A stretch of DNA of 12,159 nt from Betaproteobacteria bacterium (lineage in GTDB: Bacteria > Pseudomonadota > Gammaproteobacteria > Burkholderiales > SG8-39). The stretch is from contig SCUH01000311.1 of the NCBI GenBank assembly GCA_004298295.1, positions 1-12,159 of the forward strand, in the 5' to 3' direction. This document shows, one piece after another, positions 1 to 6,138 of this stretch; the stretch's first letter is position 1; each line of letters begins with the position of its first letter. The notes under the pieces were generated by a model, which ran no database searches, was not told where the DNA came from, and saw only the letters and a list, made by a program, of their open reading frames with translations. Position numbers and translations under genes: made by a program.

Positions 1-594
1 CGGGTGCTCGAAAAACCGGTCGGCCATCTTGGCGAGCGACAGCCGCACGTCCTCGAGGCTCACCTCCTTGCCCACGAAATAGAACGGCATGGTCGGAAAG
101 CGCCGGTGCATCTCGCGCATCACGCGCGTCAGCACCGTGCCGTCGCCCATCCCGGCGTCGAACACGCGTACGGCGGGCGGCCGCGGACGGAGGTTGGCGA
201 GTTCCATGCCGACGCGGCGGGCGATCATCTCCTTTTCGCCGCAGCTCGAAACGAACAACAGGTACTTCTGCCGGTTGTCGAAAAAACGGAAATTGCGCGA
301 CGGCGCGTCCCCCGCCGTGGCAGCCTGCGCGAGGCCGGGCGGGCGCCCGGCGATGCGAATCAGCTGGCGCAGCTCGCGCGGCGCCTGCGGCGCGGCGACG
401 CCGCGCAGCGCCATGTAGCGGCTCACGCGATCCAGCGTTTCCGGCGTGACGCGCGCGCCGTCTCGCAACCGCGCGACGAATTTGCCGTCGTTGACCGCAT
501 GCCGTCCGAAAGTGGACTCGGCCATGCCGCTGATGCGGCAGAATTCGGCAATGCTCTCGAGCAGCCCGCCGTCCCGTTGCGCCAGTGTCTGCAT
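1..594 (-). CDS. HTH-like domain fused to SAM-dependent methyltransferase (3' end beyond window)
   Basis: The first 198 codons are visible and the frame is still open at the left edge. Residues about 10-60 look like a small helix-turn-helix or Cro-like fold (IAEFCRISGMAESTFGRH, then VTPETLDRVSRYM). Residues 79-100 are a linker. The rest is a Rossmann methyltransferase: motif I is VFDAGMGDGTVL at 144-155 (D146, G148, G150, G152), and Glu177 in FYFVGKEVS is the likely ribose-binding acid after strand 2. The ATG is fixed by a good Shine-Dalgarno AAGGAG (read on the minus strand) six bases upstream. Seen: the fold motifs and the start. Known: this glycine-rich loop binds S-adenosylmethionine. Inferred: substrate unknown; the N-terminal domain may bind DNA or may only be structural. 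It is transcribed divergently from the dehydratase gene. Confidence 0.75.
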   Translation of the reverse strand, partial: MQTLAQRDGGLLESIAEFCRISGMAESTFGRHAVNDGKFVARLRDGARVTPETLDRVSRYMALRGVAAPQAPRELRQLIRIAGRPPGLAQAATAGDAPSRNFRFFDNRQKYLLFVSSCGEKEMIARRVGMELANLRPRPPAVRVFDAGMGDGTVLTRVMREMHRRFPTMPFYFVGKEVSLEDVRLSLAKMADRFFEHP

Positions 595-724
595 GCCGCG
601 CTCCTTGCCGGGGACGATAGGCCCGGCGGTTGTGGGAACACAACCACAAGTCCGTACGGAAGGATAGTGGGAGTTTGCCCACTCCTATAAATCAAATAGT
701 TACATCATTACACGGACGCAAAAC
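595..724. promoter_or_regulatory. Divergent control region with three dyads
   Basis: This is the gap between the divergent methyltransferase and dehydratase genes. It holds three short symmetrical elements in a row: GTTGTG-GGAA-CACAAC (629-644), the perfect 10-base palindrome TCCGTACGGA (651-660), and AGTGGG-AGTTTG-CCCACT (666-683). A TATAAA stretch follows at 686-691 and could be a -10 element for the dehydratase, but I find no good -35 hexamer at the right distance. The dehydratase ATG at 725 lacks a strong Shine-Dalgarno. The dyads are seen directly; their role as operators for a repressor or activator not encoded in the window is inferred. Confidence 0.45.
601..606 (-). promoter_or_regulatory. 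Shine-Dalgarno site of the methyltransferase gene
   Basis: The plus strand reads CTCCTT, giving AAGGAG on the coding (minus) strand with six bases (CGCGGC) before the ATG. This decides the start at 594. Confidence 0.7.
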
Positions 725-2425
725 ATGACCGATCGTTCCAAAACCGGGCTCGCCCGCGGCCTTACCAACTACGGCGACGCCGGCTTCTCGCTCTACCTGC
801 GGCGCTCGTTCGCCAAATCGATGGGCTACTCGGGCGGGCTGCTCGAGCGCCCGGTGGTCGGGATCGCCGACTCGGGCAGCAGTTTCAACAACTGCCACCG
901 TCACTTTCCGGAGCTGGTGGAGGCGGTGAAGCGAGGCGTGCTGGCCGCCGGCGGGCTGCCGCTGGATTTCCCGACGATCTCGCTCGGCGAGGTGTTTCTC
1001 AGCCCGACCTCGATGATGTTCCGCAACCTGATGGCGATGGATGTCGAGGAGATGATCCGCGCGCAACCGATGGACGCCGTGGTGCTCGTAGGCGGCTGCG
1101 ACAAGACGGTCCCGGCGCAGTTGATGGGAGCCGCATCGGCCGATGTGCCCGCGGTGCAGTTGCTGGCCGGACCGATGATGCCGACCTCCTTTCGCGGCGA
1201 GCGGCTCGGCGCCTGCACCGACTGCCGCCGCTTCTGGGCGTTGCATCGTGCCGGCAAGGTGGACGCGAACGAAATCGCCGAGGTCGAAGGCAATCTCGCC
1301 ACGACGGCGGGTACCTGCGCCGTGATGGGCACCGCGTCGACCATGGCGGCGATCGCGGAGGCGCTCGGCATGACGCTGCCGGGCACGGCGGCGATTCCGG
1401 CCGTGCATGCCGACCGCCTGCGTGCCGCGGAAGCGAGCGGCGCGCGCGCGGTCGCACTGGCGCGCAGCCCGATCCGGCCCTCGCAGATCATTACCCGGCT
1501 ATCGCTCGAAAATGCCCTGCGCGTTCTCCTCGCCATCGGCGGTTCGACCAATGCGATCGTGCACCTCGTTGCGATCGCCGGACGCGTGGGCGTGGACATT
1601 CCGCTGGCCAAGCTGAATGCATTGTCCGATGCGACCCCGGTGCTGGTGGACCTCAAGCCCACCGGCCAGCACTACATGTCCGATCTCAACGCCGCGGGAG
1701 GCCTGGGTGCCGTGTTGCGCGAACTCAAGCCGCTGCTCAACCTCGAGTGCCTCACGGTGGCGGGGGAGACGCTCGGCGAGCGGCTGGCGCGCGAGCCGGC
1801 CTGGGTGGATCGCGACGTGGTCAGGTCCTTCGATGCGCCCCTCGCGCGCGAGGGCGGCCTCGTGGCGCTGTTCGGTTCGCTGGCGCCGAACGGCGCCATC
1901 CTGAAGCGCTCGGCGGCGGATCCGCGCCTGTTCGAGCGCGAGGCACGCGCGGTGGTTTTCAGCTCGCTGGACGATCTTGCAGCGCGCATCGACGATCCCG
2001 CGCTCGAGGTCACCGCGGATGATTTCCTGGTCATGCAGAACGCCGGACCGAAGAGCGGCTACGCGATGCCCGAGGCGGGCTACCTGCCGATTCCGGCCAA
2101 GCTCGCGCGCGCGGGCGTCAAGGACATGGTGCGGATATCGGACGCGCGCATGAGCGGCACCGCGTTCGGCACCGTGGTCCTGCATGTTTCGCCCGAGGCG
2201 GCGATCGGCGGTCCGCTGGCGCTGGTGCGCAACGGCGATCGCATCCGCCTCTCGGTCCGGGAGCGACGCATCGACCTGCAGGTCGGAGCGGAGGAACTCG
2301 CGCGCCGCCGCGCGTCCTGGCGCGCCCCGGCCGAGCGGCCCGCGCGCGGCTACGCCAGGCTGTACATCGACCACGTGCTGCAAGCCGAGCAGGGCTGCGA
2401 TTTCGACTTCCTGCGCAGGGCCTGA
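725..2425 (+). CDS. IlvD/EDD-family dehydratase (probable sugar-acid or dihydroxy-acid dehydratase)
   Basis: The 566-residue protein has the full length of the IlvD/EDD family, which dehydrates 2,3-dihydroxy acids or aldonic acids to 2-keto-3-deoxy acids using an Fe-S cluster and Mg2+. Three cluster cysteines are present: Cys57 (SSFNNCH), Cys125 (GGCDKTVPA) and Cys198 (AGTCAVMGTAS). Asp126 and Lys127 follow as expected for Mg2+ and the modified lysine. Ser477 in SDARMSGTAFG matches the C-terminal catalytic serine. The spacing Cys57/125/198 closely resembles the 2Fe-2S aldonic-acid dehydratases (L-arabinonate/D-xylonate type), so sugar-acid catabolism is favoured over branched-chain amino-acid synthesis. 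No aldolase, dehydrogenase or sugar transporter lies beside it, so the substrate is unresolved. It stands alone as a transcription unit and converges on the next gene with a 31-base gap. Confidence 0.88.
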   Translation: MTDRSKTGLARGLTNYGDAGFSLYLRRSFAKSMGYSGGLLERPVVGIADSGSSFNNCHRHFPELVEAVKRGVLAAGGLPLDFPTISLGEVFLSPTSMMFRNLMAMDVEEMIRAQPMDAVVLVGGCDKTVPAQLMGAASADVPAVQLLAGPMMPTSFRGERLGACTDCRRFWALHRAGKVDANEIAEVEGNLATTAGTCAVMGTASTMAAIAEALGMTLPGTAAIPAVHADRLRAAEASGARAVALARSPIRPSQIITRLSLENALRVLLAIGGSTNAIVHLVAIAGRVGVDIPLAKLNALSDATPVLVDLKPTGQHYMSDLNAAGGLGAVLRELKPLLNLECLTVAGETLGERLAREPAWVDRDVVRSFDAPLAREGGLVALFGSLAPNGAILKRSAADPRLFEREARAVVFSSLDDLAARIDDPALEVTADDFLVMQNAGPKSGYAMPEAGYLPIPAKLARAGVKDMVRISDARMSGTAFGTVVLHVSPEAAIGGPLALVRNGDRIRLSVRERRIDLQVGAEELARRRASWRAPAERPARGYARLYIDHVLQAEQGCDFDFLRRA

Positions 2426-2456
2426 GCGCAGCCTGCGGCCGCGCCGGGCCCGGGCG

Positions 2457-2966
2457 CTATCGCGTGTAATCGTATTTCAGCTCGAAGCGGCCGTTGGGAG
2501 TGAACAGCAGCGTCGCGACCTTCCAGTTGCGCTTTTCCGGCTCGAGGAAATCGTTGAGCCCGTAGACGCCCTCCGCGACGCTGCGCGCGTTGCAGGGGAC
2601 AAAGTCCCAGCGCTTGTCGCCCGCGGCCTCGAGCGACAGCGTGAACCGGCCCTCGAAAGTCCGTTCTTTTCCGGTTCCCGACATTTCGGTCACCACCACC
2701 CAGGCACGCTGCCAGCCCTCGGGGAGTCCCTGCGCCACACAAGCGAAGATCGCTTCGATCGCCTTGACCCCTGCGCTGTCGGCTTCGGCGGCGGCGCCTT
2801 GCACCGGCTGCGCCGCCGGCTTCTGCGCCTGGGCGCCGGTTGCTTTCGGCTTTGGTTTGGCCGTTGACGGCCTGGGGGTGCTCGGCGACACGGGCCTGTC
2901 CTGCGCCCAAGCCGTCGGCACAACCAGACCCAAACACAGCGCGGCACTGCAGCATTGCTTCAGCAT
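2457..2966 (-). CDS. Exported protein of unknown function with Pro/Ala/Lys linker
   Basis: Product of 169 residues if started at the second in-frame ATG. I chose this start because the signal peptide then begins properly: MLKQCC, a hydrophobic core SAALCLGLVVP, and a likely signal-peptidase site after AWA (residue 21). A longer form from an ATG at 2996 adds ten residues; neither start has a strong ribosome site. Residues 22-62 are a low-complexity linker rich in Pro, Ala, Lys and Thr. Residues 66-169 form a small alpha/beta-looking domain with conserved-type segments LPEGWQRAWVVVTE, NWKVATLLFTPNGRFELKYDY. The ending is loosely reminiscent of YezG/DUF600-like folds, but I cannot assign a family. 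Probably periplasmic. Two cysteines (76 and 125) remain after the signal peptide and could pair. Confidence 0.7.
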   Translation of the reverse strand: MLKQCCSAALCLGLVVPTAWAQDRPVSPSTPRPSTAKPKPKATGAQAQKPAAQPVQGAAAEADSAGVKAIEAIFACVAQGLPEGWQRAWVVVTEMSGTGKERTFEGRFTLSLEAAGDKRWDFVPCNARSVAEGVYGLNDFLEPEKRNWKVATLLFTPNGRFELKYDYTR

Positions 2967-3105
2967 AGGGATTATCGCCTCAGGGATGGGAGCCATTCAT
3001 TCATTCGACCCGCGGATTGTTGCAGGGTCGATAGAACTTCCTGTGGATCTCATGAAAATATTCTTATTATCTCGCGACAATCGGTGGCGTAGAAGAATGC
3101 CTCAA

Positions 3106-3138
3106 AATGTTGCCGATCTGAATAATCAGAAAAACATT
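3106..3138. repeat. Nested inverted repeat
   Basis: The outer arms AATGTT (3106-3111) and AACATT (3133-3138) enclose inner arms TCTGA (3117-3121) and TCAGA (3126-3130) around ATAA. Both arm pairs match exactly, though the gaps between outer and inner arms differ (5 and 2 bases). It sits in the AT-rich part of the intergenic region and could be an operator or a cruciform or RNA hairpin. No T-run follows on the plus strand, so it is not a standard terminator. Confidence 0.4.
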
Positions 3139-3204
3139 GCCGTTCCGACAAGTCGTGGGCGATCTGCTTGGCAGGTGGCGGGAGACGTTGCGCATCTTGA
3201 ATTC

Positions 3205-3217
3205 GCGTCAATGACGC
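3205..3217. promoter_or_regulatory. 13-base dyad, candidate operator for the transporter cassette
   Basis: GCGTCA-A-TGACGC is a perfect inverted repeat with a one-base centre, ending 30 bases before the transporter start. It falls inside the spacer of a possible TTGAAT/CATTCT promoter, a position where a bound repressor would block transcription. The symmetry is seen; the function is inferred. Confidence 0.35.
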
Positions 3218-3247
3218 CCGCATTCTTTCACTGGGAGGGGGGAAAGC

Positions 3248-4837
3248 ATGCTCTACACACGTAAGACGGTCTGGCCGCTGGTCATCGGCGTGATCATGGT
3301 GGCCTATGCGTACCTGGTGCAAAGCGGGGCGTTCGCGGATCTCATCAAGTTCCTGGGAACCGCCCGTCACGTCGGGGAAATGGGAGTTCTCGGCTATACC
3401 TTCGGCGCCATCGCCATCGTGGCCGGCCTCTGGCAGTTGCTGGCGCCTCCCAAAGCGGAGGGCAATGCCGATTATTTCCTGTCGATGGTCGGCGGCGTGG
3501 TCTTCATCATGATCATCGCCTTCATCGTGAAGTGGGGGCTCGATCCGCTGATGGGGCAGTGGGGACGGGCAGCGCAACCCGCGCTCGGGTTCAATTTCGC
3601 CAGCGTCATGAATCTGAACTACGTCGTGATGGGGATCATTGCCGGCATCGTCATCGTCAACGTGTTCAAGGTCCCGGGCTGGGCGGAAAACGGCGTCAGG
3701 CTCTCGCGGCTCGGCCTGAAAACTGGGGTGATCCTGCTCGGCGCGCTCTACAGCCTGGCTGAACTGGCGCACCTCGGACGCCTTTCGGTCGTGCTGATCG
3801 GCGTGTTTGTGCTCGGTTCGGTGGGCGTCGTGCTGTGGCTGGGCACGCGCCGCAACATGCCCAACTCGATGACCGGCGTGCTGTCGGCCGGCGTCGGCGT
3901 GTGCGGTGTCTCGGCCGCCGTGGCCGCGGCCCCGGTGGTCCAGGCCAAGTCCACCGAGATCGCCTACACCATCGGTACGATTCTGCTGTTCGGCGTGCTG
4001 TGCATGTTCATATTCCCGATCGTCGGCAAGGCCATGGGAATGGGTTACATCCAGTTCGGCGCCTGGGCCGGCACCGGGATCCTGAACTCGGCGCAGGTGG
4101 CCGGGGCGGCGCTCGCGTTCCAGCCCACTGGCATCGAGACGCTGAAGGTCGCCGAAATCTTCAACATCACGCGCGTGTTGTTCCTGCCGATCATCGTGCT
4201 CTGGCTCGCGGTGTGGTACGTGAAGCGCGAAGTCGGCGCGCAGCAGGTCGACCTGGTCCAGGTCGTGGTCGGGAAGTTCCCGGTGTTCGTGCTCGGCTTC
4301 ATCCTCATGTTCGCGCTCTCGTCGACCGGCATTTTCGCGCCGGCCCAGCATTACCAGGGCTCGTACTTCGACAACAGCGAAAAGGCCATGACGACGAAGG
4401 ACAAGGACGGCAAGCCGGTCAGCAAGCTGTTGAACGACAAGGACCTCGCGACGCTGCAGGGCGAGGCGGGCAAGGTGCAGCGCCAGGACCAGAAGGCCGC
4501 GCTGCAGCGCCTGGTCGAAAACAAGAAACTCATGTCGATCGACGACGACGACACCCTGCGCGGCGTGGTCAACGCCAAGGTGATGAGCAAGGCGGCGAAC
4601 GACGTCCTGGTCAAGGCGCATCGCGCCGTGCGTCACACGGCGAAGAAAATCGCCATGTTCCGCGACCTGATCGCCTGGTTCTTCACCTTCGGCCTGGTGG
4701 GGCTCGGGATGCAGATCACGATGGCCTCCATCAAGCAGGCGGGCGGCCAGCCGCTGGTGGTCGGCAGTATCGTGGGCATTGTCAAGGCGCTCGGATCGCT
4801 GCTGGTGGTCTGGCTGCTGGTTGCCGAAACAATCTGA
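3248..4837 (+). CDS. YeiH-type (PF03601) putative sulfate/anion exporter with large hydrophilic insert
   Basis: Polytopic inner-membrane protein of 529 residues. The core matches the YeiH / 'putative sulfate exporter' family: RLSRLGLKTGVILLG (151-165), GVGVCGVSAAVAAAPVV (215-231), TIGTILLFGVLCMFIFP (241-257), and FGAWAGTGILNSAQVAGAA (270-288). Likely membrane segments lie near 8-25, 46-66, 77-97, 124-143, 156-173, 178-198, 213-231, 238-259, 270-290, 306-325, 343-360, 472-492 and 502-526. The protein is much longer than the usual roughly 350 residues. It has extra N-terminal spans and a charged, Lys/Asp-rich segment at about 366-468 (for example TTKDKDGKPVSK and MSIDDDDTLR) just before the last two spans. 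The start has a strong purine-rich ribosome site. The exporter role of the family is itself only putative, so the substrate is unknown. It heads a tight run with the next three genes. Confidence 0.85.
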   Translation: MLYTRKTVWPLVIGVIMVAYAYLVQSGAFADLIKFLGTARHVGEMGVLGYTFGAIAIVAGLWQLLAPPKAEGNADYFLSMVGGVVFIMIIAFIVKWGLDPLMGQWGRAAQPALGFNFASVMNLNYVVMGIIAGIVIVNVFKVPGWAENGVRLSRLGLKTGVILLGALYSLAELAHLGRLSVVLIGVFVLGSVGVVLWLGTRRNMPNSMTGVLSAGVGVCGVSAAVAAAPVVQAKSTEIAYTIGTILLFGVLCMFIFPIVGKAMGMGYIQFGAWAGTGILNSAQVAGAALAFQPTGIETLKVAEIFNITRVLFLPIIVLWLAVWYVKREVGAQQVDLVQVVVGKFPVFVLGFILMFALSSTGIFAPAQHYQGSYFDNSEKAMTTKDKDGKPVSKLLNDKDLATLQGEAGKVQRQDQKAALQRLVENKKLMSIDDDDTLRGVVNAKVMSKAANDVLVKAHRAVRHTAKKIAMFRDLIAWFFTFGLVGLGMQITMASIKQAGGQPLVVGSIVGIVKALGSLLVVWLLVAETI

Positions 4838-4852
4838 GTCCGGGAGACCGAC

Positions 4853-4975
4853 ATGGCTGAAGACAAATTCGACCGCGGCTCGGCGCTGACGGTGTTCAAG
4901 AGCGACCGCTACGAGGACGTCATGGCGCTCGTGCTGTCGCTGCTGATCGCGTTGCTGGTTTACATCTTCATTTAG
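4853..4975 (+). CDS. 40-residue single-span membrane protein
   Basis: This short gene starts 15 bases after the transporter stop, with a ribosome site GGGAG at a normal distance from its ATG. The product has a charged N-terminal half (MAEDKFDRGSALTVFKSDRY) and a hydrophobic C-terminal helix (VMALVLSLLIALLVYIFI) that ends exactly at the TAG stop. This looks like a tail-anchored or single-span accessory subunit for the transporter. The frame stays open beyond the TAG straight into the universal-stress-protein coding sequence, so the two could give one fused product if the TAG is read through. The reading frame is clear; an accessory role is inferred from spacing only. Confidence 0.7.
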   Translation: MAEDKFDRGSALTVFKSDRYEDVMALVLSLLIALLVYIFI

Positions 4976-5440
4976 CTGAGCACGTACCGGCACATCCTGC
5001 TGGCCAGTCACGGCACCGCGGGGGCGCGCGCCGCAGAGCGCGCCGCCCTCGCCCTGGCCGGCGCCGGCGCGCAGCTGTCGCAGCTCGTCGTCGTGCCCGA
5101 TTTCTGGAAGGGCATGATGGGGGACGACTGGCTCAACAATGCCAGCACGCGGGACGTCTACGCCCGGCACGTGGAGCGCCAGCTCGAAAGCGAAATCGAG
5201 CAGGAAGTCGCGCGGGTTCGCGCGGACGCCGCCACGCGCGGATTGCGCTATGCGCGCCAGGTCGTGCTCGGGCGTCCGGCCGAGTGCCTGGTGGATTGCG
5301 CGTCGCGGCTGCAGCCGGATCTGGTCGTCATCGGCTCGCCGCGGCCGCCGCGGGCCAAGGGGCTGCGTTCCCGCATGGACCCCGACACGCTGCTGCGCGG
5401 CCTCATGGTGCCGCTGCTCGTGGTGCCGTATCCTCGATGA
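4976..5440 (+). CDS. Universal stress protein (USP)-like protein, start codon unclear
   Basis: If read from the codon right after the preceding TAG, this is 154 residues with a USP layout: strand 1 TYRHILLASHGT (3-14), helix AGARAAERAALALA, strand QLSQLVVVPD, long charged helices (60-90), strand RYARQVVLGRPAE, PDLVVIGSPR (114-123), and a final strand VPLLVVPY (145-152). No ATG, GTG or TTG lies between the stop and strand 1. The first codon is CTG (4976), without a ribosome site. A GTG at 5093 would delete strand 1 and helix 1, so it is unlikely to be the real start. The ATP-binding G-x2-G-x9-G(S/T) motif after strand 4 is missing (GSPRPPRAKGLRSRMD instead), and the usual Asp at the end of strand 1 is replaced (SH), so it probably does not bind ATP in the standard way. 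It overlaps the next gene by four bases. Confidence 0.72.
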   Translation: MSTYRHILLASHGTAGARAAERAALALAGAGAQLSQLVVVPDFWKGMMGDDWLNNASTRDVYARHVERQLESEIEQEVARVRADAATRGLRYARQVVLGRPAECLVDCASRLQPDLVVIGSPRPPRAKGLRSRMDPDTLLRGLMVPLLVVPYPR

Positions 5441-6039
5441 GCGCCGGCGCGCCGCCCGCGCGCGACGCGGCCTGGGTCGTGCTCGAAACGCCGCTTCAGG
5501 CCGCCGCGCTCGCCGCGTTCTGCGAGCAGCTCGAAACGCTGTACCGCGTCAACCCCTTTCTCGAATTCGAAACCTGGCAGCAGCCTGCGCCGCACGAGTT
5601 CCACGCCGTGTTGCGCAATCACAGCAATGCACAGCGCGTCGTGCTGGATGCACGCGTGACGCGGGAATCGGAGCGCACCTGGCGCATCGATTTCGCCTCC
5701 GGCCTGAAAAAGCGCACCCGCTTCGAAGTCGATCCCAGACCGGGTGGCAGTCGCCTCACCATCACCGACGAATACCGTTCCGCGGAGGCCGACGGCGCCG
5801 AGGCTGAGCGTGAGGTGGACCGCAGCCTGCACGCCTGGGGGGTCGCCCTCAAGGCGTACCTGGAGCGCGACCGGCGCTGGGGATGGCTGCCGGGGTACCG
5901 CGTGTTCATGCGCGGGGTATGGCTGCCCATGAAGCCCGCGGCGCGGCGGATCACGTTTCTGGTCCTCGTCATCGGCCTGGCCGATGTCGCCCTGGTGGCG
6001 CTCGGCTTCGCCATCTACTGGCTGGAAGCCAGGCGCTAA
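5437..6039 (+). CDS. SRPBCC-like protein with C-terminal membrane anchor
   Basis: The start is the ATG of an ATGA overlap with the USP stop, giving 200 residues. Residues 11-145 resemble the START/polyketide-cyclase (SRPBCC) fold: AAWVVLETPLQAAALAAFCEQ, then NPFLEFETWQQ, a run of beta strands (HEFHAVLRN, QRVVLDARVT, TWRIDFASG, TRFEVDPRPGGSRLTITDEY), and a long final helix (EAEREVDRSLHAWGVALKAYL). A single strongly hydrophobic helix at 172-196 ends in LEARR and would anchor the domain to the membrane. The domain call rests on strand and helix pattern, not on a catalytic motif, so it is moderate. By position it belongs to the transporter cassette. A ligand-binding or membrane-linked role is inferred. 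Confidence 0.6.
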   Translation: MSAGAPPARDAAWVVLETPLQAAALAAFCEQLETLYRVNPFLEFETWQQPAPHEFHAVLRNHSNAQRVVLDARVTRESERTWRIDFASGLKKRTRFEVDPRPGGSRLTITDEYRSAEADGAEAEREVDRSLHAWGVALKAYLERDRRWGWLPGYRVFMRGVWLPMKPAARRITFLVLVIGLADVALVALGFAIYWLEARR

Positions 6040-6107
6040 CCGGGTCGGCGCGCCCTTGCCGCAGTGCAACGTGACAAGCGGCGGGGTGTGGGGCAGAATG
6101 CTTTAGG

Positions 6108-6121
6108 TTTAATCTATTCAA
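6108..6121. promoter_or_regulatory. Candidate MarR operator
   Basis: TTTAATCTATTCAA is an imperfect palindrome with symmetric core TT-AAT--ATT-AA, the size and AT-rich type expected for a MarR dimer. It ends 17 bases before the regulator's ATG at 6139, so binding there would block transcription of the regulator and the catabolic genes behind it. Symmetry is seen; binding is inferred. Confidence 0.45.
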
Positions 6122-6138
6122 GTCTCCAGCGATTGCCC

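Larger units (their letters stand above)
2967..3247. promoter_or_regulatory. Intergenic region between divergent genes, AT-richer than surroundings
   Basis: About 280 bases separate the exported-protein gene (minus) from the transporter gene (plus). The middle part (about 3050-3140) is clearly richer in A and T than its neighbours, as expected for promoters in a GC-rich genome. It contains a nested dyad (3106-3138) and a 13-base dyad (3205-3217). A candidate -35 TTGAAT (3197-3202) and a weak -10 CATTCT (3221-3226) would bracket the second dyad. A strong purine-rich ribosome site (GGGAGGGGGGAAAG) precedes the transporter ATG. I see no convincing coding sequence; a 71-codon open frame from 3052 has no ribosome site and no recognisable domain. 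Confidence 0.45.

Noticed and set aside
4..690. 228-codon plus-strand open frame over the methyltransferase region
   Set aside because: The minus-strand frame has a Shine-Dalgarno, a glycine-rich SAM motif and sensible domain order; the plus frame is Ala/Arg/His low complexity.
2414..2457. Short GC-rich stems (CGCAGG/CCTGCG and GCGCC/GGCGC) between the convergent genes
   Set aside because: Stems of 5-6 pairs with large loops and no T-run; chance is likely in DNA this GC rich, so I do not call a terminator.
3170..3193. Sigma-54-like TGG...TTGC elements before the transporter
   Set aside because: The best GG and GC pair is spaced by 11 bases instead of 10 and the surrounding consensus is poor.
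3052..3264. 71-codon plus-strand frame in the intergenic region (part of a longer frame)
   Set aside because: No ribosome site, no recognisable domain, overlaps the transporter start out of frame, and covers likely promoter elements.
3050..5170. 706-codon open frame on the minus strand
   Set aside because: It lies antisense to the transporter and USP genes, is extremely rich in His, Asp, Arg and Gln with no domain or hydrophobic core, and is the usual by-product of GC-biased third positions on the opposite strand.
6064..6138. N-terminal extension of the MarR protein from an ATG-like start at 6064
   Set aside because: The added 25 residues show no MarR feature and the operator-like dyad would fall inside the gene.
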